From Streptomyces sp. (GTDB taxonomy: Bacteria > Actinomycetota > Actinomycetes > Streptomycetales > Streptomycetaceae), in assembly GCF_019510245.1 (NCBI RefSeq), contig NZ_JAEKKT010000154.1, positions 1 to 64,000 of the forward strand: DNA of 64,000 nucleotides, in the 5' to 3' direction. Below, in pieces: positions 8,063 to 15,221 of the stretch; within the stretch, counting starts at the first letter, position 1; the number at the start of each line of letters is the position of its first letter. Below the pieces are notes generated by a model. The model had not been told where the DNA came from. It ran no database searches and worked only from the letters and a program-made list of their open reading frames with translations. The position numbers and the translations under genes are program-made.

Positions 8063-8469
8063 GACCGGGCCGCCCGCAGCCGCGCCGGCTCCTCGACCGG
8101 CGTCAGCGCGAGGAACTCGGTGGCCTCGACCCGGGAGAGGATCCGCCGGGTCAGGGCGGGCATCTTCGTCGTACCGTCGTCGGTGAAGACCACCGGTCCG
8201 GTGACCCGGACCCGGCGGCCGCGCGTGGTGATCTCGCAACCGCCCGCCGCCAGTACGTTCTTGACCCAGTCGGAGCCGGGCCCGTACGGCAGTGTGATGA
8301 CGATGTCCGCGCCGCGCCGGAACAGCTTGACGGGCGTGGCGAACTCCCGCCCGGACTTACGGCCGCGGTGGTGCACCTTCCCGAAACCGGGCAGCCGGCT
8401 GAACAGCGGCCCGACGAAGTGGTTGGCGAACCGCCGGTTGAAGCGGGCGACTTTCCTGTCGATCGGCAT
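8059..8469 (-). CDS. deazaflavin (F420)-dependent nitroreductase-family protein
   Basis: 136 aa. HHRGRKSGREFATPVKLF and GSDWVKNVLAAGG are the core motifs of the actinobacterial DUF385/Ddn-like split-barrel family, which uses F420H2. It is coupled to the FMN reductase by a GTGA overlap. In polyketide clusters such proteins often reduce or tailor quinones; the substrate here is unknown. AAGGGA lies upstream of the ATG. Confidence 0.75.
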   Translation of the reverse strand: MPIDRKVARFNRRFANHFVGPLFSRLPGFGKVHHRGRKSGREFATPVKLFRRGADIVITLPYGPGSDWVKNVLAAGGCEITTRGRRVRVTGPVVFTDDGTTKMPALTRRILSRVEATEFLALTPVEEPARLRAARS

Positions 8470-8537
8470 GTCTCAAGTCCCTTGCTCCGTCGGGTCCTTG
8501 GCGTTCTGGTGGGTCTGCCGGGAGATGGCGGCGTACG

Positions 8538-8575
8538 GCGCCCGGCCCCCGCCGCCGTCAGCGGGGGCCGGGCGC
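8538..8575. terminator. strong 15-bp hairpin between SnoaL-like and F420 genes
   Basis: Perfect inverted repeat GCGCCCGGCCCCCGC (8538-8552) with 8561-8575 and an 8-nt loop, in the gap after the SnoaL-like stop. There is no T-run, which is common for Streptomyces terminators. Confidence 0.6.
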
Positions 8576-8590
8576 GGCCGGGGTGGCGGA

Positions 8591-9592
8591 TCAGGCCGCG
8601 GGCTTGCCCGCACCCGGGCCGCCGGCCGGGGTGAGCGGGCCGGCCGGCTTGCCGCCGGACTTGAGGAAGCGCTCCAGGGCGAAGTTGTCGACGATGCCCC
8701 AGCGCTCGGCGATCCGGTCGCCCTCGAAGCGGAACCAGATGATCGCCTGGTGCTGCACCTGCAGCCCGGTCGGCTGGATGCCGATGAACGGGCCGGTGTG
8801 CCGGCCGTGCATGACCCAGCGGATGGCGGCCTTGTCGCCCATCGATATGAAGTCGAGGATCTCGTACTTGATGTCGCTGAACGCGGACTGCTGGATGCGG
8901 ATGGTGTGCTTGAAGGCCTCCGGACCGCGCATGGAGTCGTCGTGGCTGCCGTGGTTGCGGAAGTCGGCGGTGAGGTAGCGGTCGGCGGCCGACAGGTCGC
9001 CGAGGTCCAGGCCCTCGTGGAAGACCTTCTCGATCAGTTCCTTCTGCTGGTCCGCGGTGAGCGTGGTCGGCATGGGTGGGTTCTCCTTGGCTGAAGTGGG
9101 CGTGTTTCCTCGGGTGTCGAGGGTCTTTCGGTCGACCTGGGTCACTCCCCTGGGCACGGCGCCGGTGGTCCACACGATCCGCAACCGGAGCCGGTCGAAC
9201 CGCCAGCCCTCGGGGGTGCGCCGGGCCGTGCCGGTGAAGCGGCCGCCGAGCTGGAAGTACTGGGTGGGGTCCGGCGGCAGCGGCGAGCCGTGGTGCACGT
9301 GGGACGCGATCAGGCTCCAGCTCAGTTCGGCCCGTTCGCCGTCGACGTCGACCTGGGTCTCCGAGCCGTGGTGGTGCGTACGGCCCCAGCGCGCCATGAT
9401 CTCGGTGGTGAAGCCGGCCACCCCGGCGAGGCCCTGGTGGCTGCCGACCGGGAACGTCATCTCGATGTCCTCGGTGAACAGGGACCTGGCCCAGGTCTCG
9501 TCGAAGCCGCCCTCGTCGAGGCCGGCCAGATAGCGCCCGGCCAGGTCCCGCAGGCTCAGCACGTCGGTGAGCCGGGCGACCTCGGCCGTCAT
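8591..9592 (-). CDS. two-domain SnoaL-like (NTF2-fold) protein, possibly two products
   Basis: 333 aa if read as one chain. The N-terminal unit (about residues 5-135, LRDLAGRYLAGLDEGGFDE) and the C-terminal unit (about 185-315, LTADFRNHGSHDDSMRGPE and WFRFEGDRIAERWG) both look like SnoaL/NTF2 cone folds, used by polyketide cyclases, hydroxylases and isomerases. There is no stop between them. An internal ATG at 9073 has an excellent AAGGAGA site eight bases upstream, so a separate 160-aa C-terminal protein is likely made as well or instead. The start at 9592 overlaps the previous stop as ATGA. Function in tailoring is inferred from family and context. Confidence 0.65.
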   Translation of the reverse strand: MTAEVARLTDVLSLRDLAGRYLAGLDEGGFDETWARSLFTEDIEMTFPVGSHQGLAGVAGFTTEIMARWGRTHHHGSETQVDVDGERAELSWSLIASHVHHGSPLPPDPTQYFQLGGRFTGTARRTPEGWRFDRLRLRIVWTTGAVPRGVTQVDRKTLDTRGNTPTSAKENPPMPTTLTADQQKELIEKVFHEGLDLGDLSAADRYLTADFRNHGSHDDSMRGPEAFKHTIRIQQSAFSDIKYEILDFISMGDKAAIRWVMHGRHTGPFIGIQPTGLQVQHQAIIWFRFEGDRIAERWGIVDNFALERFLKSGGKPAGPLTPAGGPGAGKPAA

Positions 9593-9960
9593 GACACCCG
9601 GCGCGCTTCGGTCCGGGCGTCCGTCGCGTAGATCACGACGTCGTCGGGGCCGTGCACGACGGCCTTGCCCTCGCCGGTGAGCGTGTCGCCGTCGTGCCGC
9701 GCGGTGATGTCGATCTGGATGTACGCGGCCCGGTGGCCGTTGGGGCTGATCTGGGTGACGTCGAGGTTGAAGTCCTCGCGCAGGGAGAACTCCAGCGAGT
9801 CGTCGCCGGTGACGGTCCAGGCGCCGGTCCCGGTGCTCTTGCGCGTGGTGACCGAGAGCGAGCCGTCCGGGGCGAAGGCGACGGTGTACTCGTCCACCTC
9901 GCCGTCGTGCGTGACCGTACCCGTCCATTGACCGACGGGTGTCCAGGTGGAAACAGGCAT
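9589..9960 (-). CDS. unknown beta-rich protein, first gene of the SnoaL operon
   Basis: 123 aa, not recognised. Alternating hydrophobic and polar stretches (WTGTVTHDGEVDEYTVAF, SLSVTTRKSTGTGAW, GDTLTGEGKAVVHG) suggest a small beta-barrel such as a lipocalin-like fold. There is no signal peptide or TM segment. The ATG at 9960 has GAGGAAG about ten bases upstream and beats the ATG at 10023, which has none. It is coupled to the next gene by ATGA. Its position suggests an accessory role beside the SnoaL-like enzymes. Confidence 0.65.
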   Translation of the reverse strand: MPVSTWTPVGQWTGTVTHDGEVDEYTVAFAPDGSLSVTTRKSTGTGAWTVTGDDSLEFSLREDFNLDVTQISPNGHRAAYIQIDITARHDGDTLTGEGKAVVHGPDDVVIYATDARTEARRVS

Positions 9961-10107
9961 CGACCACACTTCCTCAAGTCGGGGCGGAAGGAAAACAAAA
10001 AATCCGCGCCCCGGTCGGGACACGGATTTCGAGAAGGATGCCTCGGGCTCGAATGCAGAAGCCCGGGAGAAGCGCCGCCGCCGTCAGGGCATGGGGGCGC
10101 CGAAAAG

Positions 10108-10136
10108 AGTGTGACACCTCTGTTCGGTTGCGTCAA
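10108..10136 (-). promoter_or_regulatory. promoter for the 9960-8591 operon
   Basis: On the minus strand, TTGACG (10131-10136) and CACACT (10108-10113) are separated by 17 bp, a fair housekeeping-type promoter. An AT-rich stretch with TTAACTGAAG/GAGTTGATAA lies just upstream (10143-10165) and may hold an operator. Confidence 0.45.
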
Positions 10137-10181
10137 CTTCCCTTTAACTGAAGTGAGTTGATAATCAGACGGGTAATCGAA

Positions 10182-10223
10182 GAAGCCCCCGCGGCAGGGG
10201 GGATGGGCCGCGGGGGCTGCTTC
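10182..10223. terminator. hairpin terminator in the 9961-10333 gap
   Basis: GAAGCCCCCGCGGC (10182-10195) pairs almost perfectly with 10207-10223 around a short loop. It lies downstream of the HTH gene ending at 10334 on the minus strand and upstream of the next minus-strand promoter. The remaining 10224-10333 holds nothing recognisable. Confidence 0.65.
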
Positions 10224-10333
10224 GTACCGGATCCCCGCACGGATCCGGTTTTCTTGCGGGGTGATGGTCGGTGAATTCCGTGCGGCGGCGAGGGGTCACT
10301 CGAATTCGCTGCGGTTACCGGGGCTCGCGCCGC

Positions 10334-10561
10334 CTATTCCGTCTCGCTCCTGCGCGCCAGTGCGAAGAGTTCGTCGAGGTCGTACTCGGCTCGCCGGGGG
10401 CCGCCGTGGCGGGTGAGTTTGCCGCGGCTGGCCCATTTGCGGATGGTCGCCTGGGTGACGCCCATCGCGAGGGCCGCCAGTTCCGTCGGCACCGTGCGCG
10501 GCTTCGCCGTTGCGGTCGCCGTCTCGCTCGCCGGCCCGGCCGGACGGTTCGGCTCCGTCAT
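10334..10561 (-). CDS. small MerR/excisionase-type DNA-binding protein (BldC-like fold)
   Basis: 75 aa. A single helix-turn-helix of the MerR-N/excisionase type (LAALAMGVTQATIRKWASRGKL, about residues 30-50) is followed by a short wing and the helix DLDELFALARR. This gives a BldC-sized DNA binder, but the N-terminus is longer and I would not call it BldC. It overlaps the upstream gene by ATGA and forms a two-gene unit with it. Confidence 0.65.
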   Translation of the reverse strand: MTEPNRPAGPASETATATAKPRTVPTELAALAMGVTQATIRKWASRGKLTRHGGPRRAEYDLDELFALARRSETE

Positions 10562-11187
10562 GTCGTCACCGCCTCCCGGGTCCGGTTCGCGACCAGCAGC
10601 CACTGGCGCGGCGGCAGTGCGTGGCCGGCGTCGCAGGTGACCTGCTCCGGCACCCGGTCGCCGCCGTCCGCCGGCAGGACGCCGTAGAGCGTCCCGGCGC
10701 ACTCCGGCCGGGTGCACGCGCCGAGGGTGAACCGGCGTGCCGGGCCCGGGCCGAGCAGGTGGCGGAAGTCGGCGAGGAGTTCGGCGAGTTCCTCGTCGAG
10801 GTCGGCGCCCGCCGGGTGCCCGGCGAACCAGGGCAGCTGCCCGCGCAGGAACCCGACCAGCGCGGTCACCCCGCGGCCCGCGGGCCGGGCGCCGGCGCGC
10901 TCGTCCACGACGAGCCGCGCCCACAGCGCCATGACCTCGGTCGCCCGGGCCCGCAGGGCCAGCGCCCGTTCGTCGAGCACGATGCCGACGGTGGCACGGC
11001 TGCCGCTCACCCGCTCGCGCAGCACCCGGGCCCCGGGCACCAGCGCCTGGTCGCTCTCCCGGTACAGGTCGAGCAGGGTGCGCAGGCCGCCGTCGATCCG
11101 GTCCAGGCAGCGGACGCAGATCCGGCCGCAGCGCCTGCGGCAGTCGCGGCTGACGTGGTCGTCGGTGAGTCGCTCCGGCTCTTCCAT
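10558..11187 (-). CDS. actinobacterial protein of unknown function, Cys-rich N-terminus
   Basis: 209 aa. The N-terminal cluster CRRRCGRICVRC and a C-terminal CTRPECAGTLYG...CDAGH segment look like two metal-binding (zinc-ribbon-like) modules around a helical middle. GGGGGATC just upstream supports the ATG at 11187. The pair with the downstream HTH protein recurs in actinomycetes as a possible regulatory unit. The function is not known to me. Confidence 0.6.
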   Translation of the reverse strand: MEEPERLTDDHVSRDCRRRCGRICVRCLDRIDGGLRTLLDLYRESDQALVPGARVLRERVSGSRATVGIVLDERALALRARATEVMALWARLVVDERAGARPAGRGVTALVGFLRGQLPWFAGHPAGADLDEELAELLADFRHLLGPGPARRFTLGACTRPECAGTLYGVLPADGGDRVPEQVTCDAGHALPPRQWLLVANRTREAVTT

Positions 11188-11347
11188 TCGGATCCCCCGA
11201 ATCCTCGGTCCGTGTGGAACTGCATCCAGTCTCAGGGGGGCGGGCGGCCGGTTCAACGCACGGCGGTTCAGGCTTCCCACAATCCTCCGCAGCTCTGTCA
11301 GCGGAGTGTCAAACCTGTGCCAAGTGGCCGGATTCGACCCCTGTTAC

Positions 11348-11365
11348 AAACAGACCTGTCTGATT
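11348..11365. promoter_or_regulatory. ARE-like butyrolactone-receptor operator
   Basis: AAACAGACCTGTCTGATT, a palindrome (CAGAC-CT-GTCTG core) almost identical to the site at 13835-13852. It lies in the 399-bp gap before the TetR gene at 11587. Confidence 0.65.
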
Positions 11366-11485
11366 GAGGATCACCGCGGAGCCTCGCTCGGCACGCATGT
11401 TTCCGGACATCCACCCCTGCGGCCAGGGACGTTGGGATTCTGTGTAGATCATGGGGAGGTGGACCTCCCCCGGGGCCCTCCCATT

Positions 11486-11503
11486 AAACAGGCATGGTTG
11501 TAT
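11486..11503. promoter_or_regulatory. second ARE-like site upstream of TetR gene
   Basis: AAACAGGCATGGTTGTAT fits the ARE pattern more loosely and lies 84-101 bp before the TetR start at 11587. The rest of 11188-11586 is a promoter region with no gene. Confidence 0.5.
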
Positions 11504-11586
11504 GATTCTTACCACCATTGGCACCGGTGCCCGCAGGCAGTGCATGTATCGGGCACACTGTTGGCAGGGAAGGCGGGTACGACCTG

Positions 11587-12171
11587 ATGCAGGCGCGATC
11601 CGAGCACACGCGTCAGGCTCTCGTCCATGCCACCGCCGAGCTCATCGCGGACGGTCGGCTGTCCGACGCGGGACTGGTCAACATCTGCCGCCGGGCCGGG
11701 GTCAGCCGGGGGGCGCTCTACCACCACTTCGCCTCCACCACCGCGCTGACCGCGGCCGTGTACGAGGAGGCGAGAGCACGGGTGGAGGCACTGACCGAGG
11801 AGGCCTTCGCGGGGCCGGCGGCGGACGCGCCCAAACGCTTTCTGTTCGCGCTCGGCGAGGCCATGCGCACCGAGAAGGTCGTCCGGGCGGGCATGCAGCT
11901 GGCCGCGGACGGCTCGGCCGGACCGCCCCGGCTCCGCGACGACCTGCTCGCCGCGGTCCACGAACGGGTCACGGAGGCACAGAAGGAGTCCGAGGAGCCG
12001 GCCGGGGACCTCGCCGACCTGGCGGTGGTGATGGCCGCGGGCATCGAAACTCTCGGGCACACCGACCCGGGCTGGTGGGACGGCGAGATCACCCAGCGCC
12101 TGTGGCGGCTGCTGCGCCCGCTGTTCGACCGGGACCGGCCGCCGGGCCGGGGCGGCGAGCGCAGGATCTGA
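11587..12171 (+). CDS. TetR-family regulator, butyrolactone-receptor-like
   Basis: 194 aa. N-terminal HTH with ICRRAGVSRGALYHHFAS (about residues 33-50) is the classic TetR recognition helix, close to the GxLYxHF of ArpA/ScbR receptors. The C-terminal ligand domain is divergent and I see no equivalent of the conserved ArpA ligand-pocket Trp. It may therefore be a pseudo-receptor or respond to another ligand. Two ARE-like sites lie upstream. The start at 11587 is chosen by alignment to the HTH; a longer in-frame start at 11518 is not needed. Confidence 0.75.
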   Translation: MQARSEHTRQALVHATAELIADGRLSDAGLVNICRRAGVSRGALYHHFASTTALTAAVYEEARARVEALTEEAFAGPAADAPKRFLFALGEAMRTEKVVRAGMQLAADGSAGPPRLRDDLLAAVHERVTEAQKESEEPAGDLADLAVVMAAGIETLGHTDPGWWDGEITQRLWRLLRPLFDRDRPPGRGGERRI

Positions 12172-12186
12172 GGGAGAGCGGGCCGG

Positions 12187-12795
12187 TCAGTCCTCGGGCG
12201 GCGTCGTGCGCAGCCGCCCGACCAGGCCCGGCGTGGCGAGGCCGGGCAGCAGGAACTTCCACAGGACGCTGGTGCGTTCGGGCAGGTCGGCGCGGCCGGT
12301 GTAGGCCTGGGACATGATCTGCAGGCCGGTGAAGGAACCGACGATCAGCGCGGTCACCTCGCGCACGTCCACCCCCGGCAGGATCTCGTCCCGCTTCTCC
12401 GCCTCCTGAAGCAGCGTCAGAATGATGTCCATGGACTGCTCGTAGGTGGTCTGCGGCGGGCAGTCGAACGACGTCTGCTCGGTCGTCAGCCGTACGCTCG
12501 CGCGCAGTACCGCGTCGTGCTGCAGGCGCCGGGCGAACTCCAGGGTCAGGTCGATCACGGACTGCAGCCTGACCGGCCGTTCGGGCACTTCCAGGGCTTC
12601 GGCATGGGCCTGCACCAGGGCGAGCGCGATGGCTTCCTTGGAGGGGAAGTGGTGGTAGAGGGACCCCCGGGTGAGGCCGGTGCGGGCCAGGATCTCGTTG
12701 GTGCTGGCGGCGTCGTAGCCGCGCTCGTCGAAGACCTGGGCCGCAGCCTCCAGGATCGATCGCCGTGATCGCTTGCCGCGTTCCTGCTGAGCCAT
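12187..12795 (-). CDS. TetR-family butyrolactone receptor homologue (ScbR/JadR2-type)
   Basis: 202 aa. The length, the HTH with ILARTGLTRGSLYHHFPSKEAIA and the helical ligand domain are those of gamma-butyrolactone receptors. Where ArpA-type receptors have a Trp in a PYxxW context, this protein reads PPQTTYEQS, which suggests a pseudo-receptor that may bind end-product antibiotic instead. AAGGATC precedes the ATG. An ARE-like palindrome lies 30-47 bp upstream, consistent with autoregulation. It converges on the other TetR gene with 15 bp between stops. Confidence 0.8.
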   Translation of the reverse strand: MAQQERGKRSRRSILEAAAQVFDERGYDAASTNEILARTGLTRGSLYHHFPSKEAIALALVQAHAEALEVPERPVRLQSVIDLTLEFARRLQHDAVLRASVRLTTEQTSFDCPPQTTYEQSMDIILTLLQEAEKRDEILPGVDVREVTALIVGSFTGLQIMSQAYTGRADLPERTSVLWKFLLPGLATPGLVGRLRTTPPED

Positions 12796-12824
12796 GCCAG
12801 ATCCTTACGCTCTCCCGCTGAATT

Positions 12825-12842
12825 CAACAGACTGGTCTGTAT
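12825..12842. promoter_or_regulatory. ARE-like operator upstream of the ScbR-type gene
   Basis: CAACAGACTGGTCTGTAT, core CAGAC-TG-GTCTG, centred about 38 bp before the start codon at 12795. Confidence 0.6.
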
Positions 12843-12952
12843 CGTAAGCCGCATCGGCGGCCTACGGTCAGTACCGCGGCGGGAGTTGTCAGAAAGCGGT
12901 TCACCGGCCGTGCGCCGGAACCTCGCGTGACCTCGGAGGACGTGCGGGGGCC

Positions 12953-13774
12953 TCAGGGGCTGCCGATCCTGAAACCGACCCCTCGGACGGTGACGATCCA
13001 GGCACTGGAGCCCAGTTTGCCGCGCAGGGTGCCGACGTGGGTGTCGACCGTGCGGCCGCGCGGCGACCACGCGTCGTCCCACACCTGGGCCATGATCTGG
13101 CGGCGCGGGATCACCGTGCCGGGCTGCGAGGCCAGCAGGTGCAGGAGGTCGAACTCCTTGCGCGTCAGGTCGAGGGGCCGTCCGTCGAGGACGGCCGTGC
13201 GGGCGCCCGGGTCGATGCGCAGCGGCCCGTGGGCGACGACCCGGCCGGCGGCCGGCTGGTCCGCCGGCTGGTCCGCCGGCCGGACCCGCACCCGGCGCAG
13301 CACCGCCTCCATCCGGGCCAGCAACTCCCGGAAGCCGTACGGCTTGACGAGGTAGTCGTCCGAGCCCGCCTGCAGGCAGAGCACGCAGTCGAGCTCCGAG
13401 CCGCGCGCGGCGAGGGCGATGATCGGCAGGTCGCTGACGGCCCGGATGCCCCGGCACACCTCGAGGCCGTCGAGGTCGGGCAGGTCGAGGTCGAGCAGTA
13501 CCAGGTCGGCCTCGCGGTGGCCGCGCAGCGCCTGGGCGCCGGTGGTCGCGCCGTGGGTCGCGTAGCCGTGCCGGGCCAGCCCCTGCAGGAGGGGGTCGGC
13601 GGCCCGTGGGTCGTTCTCGACGACCAGGACGTGCAGCGCTCCCGCCCGGGGCGCGCCGTACGCGGGGGCCGGGTGCGCCGGATGCCCGGCCGGGTGACCG
13701 ACCGGGACGAGCGGGCCGTGCGAGCGGTGGTGCCGCGGCGACGGCGCCACGAGGTCCGCGTACTGGCGGTTCAT
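12953..13774 (-). CDS. atypical OmpR-family response regulator (JadR1-like)
   Basis: 273 aa: an N-terminal His/Pro-rich tail (1-45), receiver domain (46-160) and OmpR winged helix (about 180-270, with LTRKEFDLLHLLASQPGTV and GRTVDTHVGTLRGKL). Asp95 and Lys144 are in place, but the acidic pair reads E53-N54 and the conserved Thr/Ser is Ala122, so phosphorylation may not work. No histidine kinase is nearby. Atypical regulators of this kind (JadR1, Aur1P) activate aromatic polyketide clusters and respond to metabolites. GGGGAGCAG supports the ATG at 13774. An ARE-like site lies about 60 bp upstream. Confidence 0.75.
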   Translation of the reverse strand: MNRQYADLVAPSPRHHRSHGPLVPVGHPAGHPAHPAPAYGAPRAGALHVLVVENDPRAADPLLQGLARHGYATHGATTGAQALRGHREADLVLLDLDLPDLDGLEVCRGIRAVSDLPIIALAARGSELDCVLCLQAGSDDYLVKPYGFRELLARMEAVLRRVRVRPADQPADQPAAGRVVAHGPLRIDPGARTAVLDGRPLDLTRKEFDLLHLLASQPGTVIPRRQIMAQVWDDAWSPRGRTVDTHVGTLRGKLGSSAWIVTVRGVGFRIGSP

Positions 13775-13834
13775 CTGCTCCCCCTGAGGCACATCCACGT
13801 CATCTCGGACTGCGGGTTCACAACCGACCGTACC

Positions 13835-13852
13835 AAACAGACTTGTCTGATT
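13835..13852. promoter_or_regulatory. ARE-like operator upstream of OmpR-type regulator
   Basis: AAACAGACTTGTCTGATT differs at one base from the site at 11348-11365. It lies 61-78 bp upstream of the regulator start at 13774. Confidence 0.65.
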
Positions 13853-14011
13853 GTCAACCGCCCAGGCCGACGGGCGCGGCGCCCGAACCGGCTTTCATCG
13901 CCCCTACCGTGAGCTGCGATTTCGTCGGAATACCGGACAAGTGGGAGGTGGGACTCCGTTAAGTCGCCCCGCGGAAAGACTTGACCAAGGGCCCGGCGCT
14001 TCAGCTGAACC

Positions 14012-14030
14012 ATACAACCTTGCACGTTTA
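14012..14030. promoter_or_regulatory. weak ARE-like site in the afsA upstream region
   Basis: ATACAACCTTGCACGTTTA, an imperfect match to ARE half-sites in the middle of the 464-bp divergent gap 13775-14238. That gap holds regulatory DNA but no gene that I can see. Confidence 0.35.
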
Positions 14031-14127
14031 TTGGTCGCAATACCGACATAGCGGTCGACTGACATCGATGGCAGACCCCGAAGCGGCCCCGACTCGCCCA
14101 AGAAATCGCCTCGCCCCTTGCAGAACC

Positions 14128-14145
14128 GGACCGACCTGTCTGTAT
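14128..14145. promoter_or_regulatory. ARE-like operator upstream of afsA homologue
   Basis: GGACCGACCTGTCTGTAT keeps the right half-site GTCTGTAT perfectly and a weaker left half. It is 94-111 bp before the AfsA start. Confidence 0.55.
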
Positions 14146-14238
14146 CTTGTGGTGCAGAACGTCGGCCACGGGGGGTGACAGCCGGCGTACGGCTTGTTGC
14201 CCCCTCCTTTCCGTCACACCGACACAGGAGCGCTGCAC

Positions 14239-15195
14239 ATGCCGCACCTCACCGACCGGGCCATCGCCCCGAAGCCGCTGCTTCCCGGACTGACCACCAC
14301 TGTGCCGCGTGAGTACGTCCACCGCGCGGCGGTCTCCGAAGTCCTGCTCACCGGCTGGGAGCGCGACGAGGCCCCGCACGGCGACGGCTTCGACGGCTTC
14401 GTGGTCCGGGCCCAATGGCCGCGCAGCCACGCGCTGTTCGCCCCCGACGGCGGATACCAGGACCCGATGCTGCTGATCGAGTCGATCCGCCAGATCGGCT
14501 CCCTGCTCGCCCACGCCGAGTTCGACGTGCCGTTCGGCCACCAGTTCCTCATGTCTGACATGTCCATGACCACCGAGCCCGGGCTGCTCGTCGCGGACGC
14601 GGTCCCCACCGACGTCGAGATGCACGCGGTCTGCCGGGACGTCGTCCGCCGCGCGGGCCGGCTGCGGGAGATGCGCTACGACGTCACCGTGGTGCGGGAG
14701 AACGGGGCTCGCGCCACCGCCTCGGCCGCGTTCCGCTGTATGAGCCCGGAGGTGTACCGGCGCATGCGCGGGGAGCGCCCCACCACCACCGACCGCACCC
14801 CGCCGCCGGCCCTCGACCCGGCCGCCGTGGGCCACGCCACCGCCCGGCACGTCGTCCTGGGCGAACCCGCGACCGGCACCTACGGCAGATGGGAACTGCG
14901 GGTCGACACCGCGCACCCGACCTACTTCGACCACCCGGTCGACCACATACCCGGCATGTTCCTCCTGGAGGCCGCCCGGCAGGCCGCGCACGCCCGCACC
15001 GGGGCACCCTGCGCGCTGCTGCTCGGCATGCGCAGCGAGTTCACGCGGTACGCCGAACTGGACGCGCCCTGCTGGATCACGGCCGACCCCGAACCGTACG
15101 GCGGCTCCGGCGACCTGCTGGTGCGGGTGGCCGGCAGCCAGCGGCAGGAGACGGTCTTCACCGCCGAACTCGTCCTGCGGCCCCGTGTCCGCTGA
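14239..15195 (+). CDS. AfsA-family gamma-butyrolactone (signal) synthase
   Basis: 318 aa, the usual AfsA/ScbA length. It has two hot-dog-like AfsA repeats, N-terminal about 30-175 (LLIESIRQIGSLLAHAEF) and C-terminal about 205-315 with the signature FDHPVDHIPGMFLLEAARQA. It should condense a beta-ketoacyl-ACP with dihydroxyacetone phosphate to start A-factor-type autoinducer synthesis. AGGAG precedes the ATG by about ten bases. It sits with two receptor homologues and a downstream reductase, which makes a complete-looking signalling cassette. Confidence 0.88.
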   Translation: MPHLTDRAIAPKPLLPGLTTTVPREYVHRAAVSEVLLTGWERDEAPHGDGFDGFVVRAQWPRSHALFAPDGGYQDPMLLIESIRQIGSLLAHAEFDVPFGHQFLMSDMSMTTEPGLLVADAVPTDVEMHAVCRDVVRRAGRLREMRYDVTVVRENGARATASAAFRCMSPEVYRRMRGERPTTTDRTPPPALDPAAVGHATARHVVLGEPATGTYGRWELRVDTAHPTYFDHPVDHIPGMFLLEAARQAAHARTGAPCALLLGMRSEFTRYAELDAPCWITADPEPYGGSGDLLVRVAGSQRQETVFTAELVLRPRVR

Positions 15196-15221
15196 CCTCG
15201 ACCGCTCCCCGGGAGAGCCCC

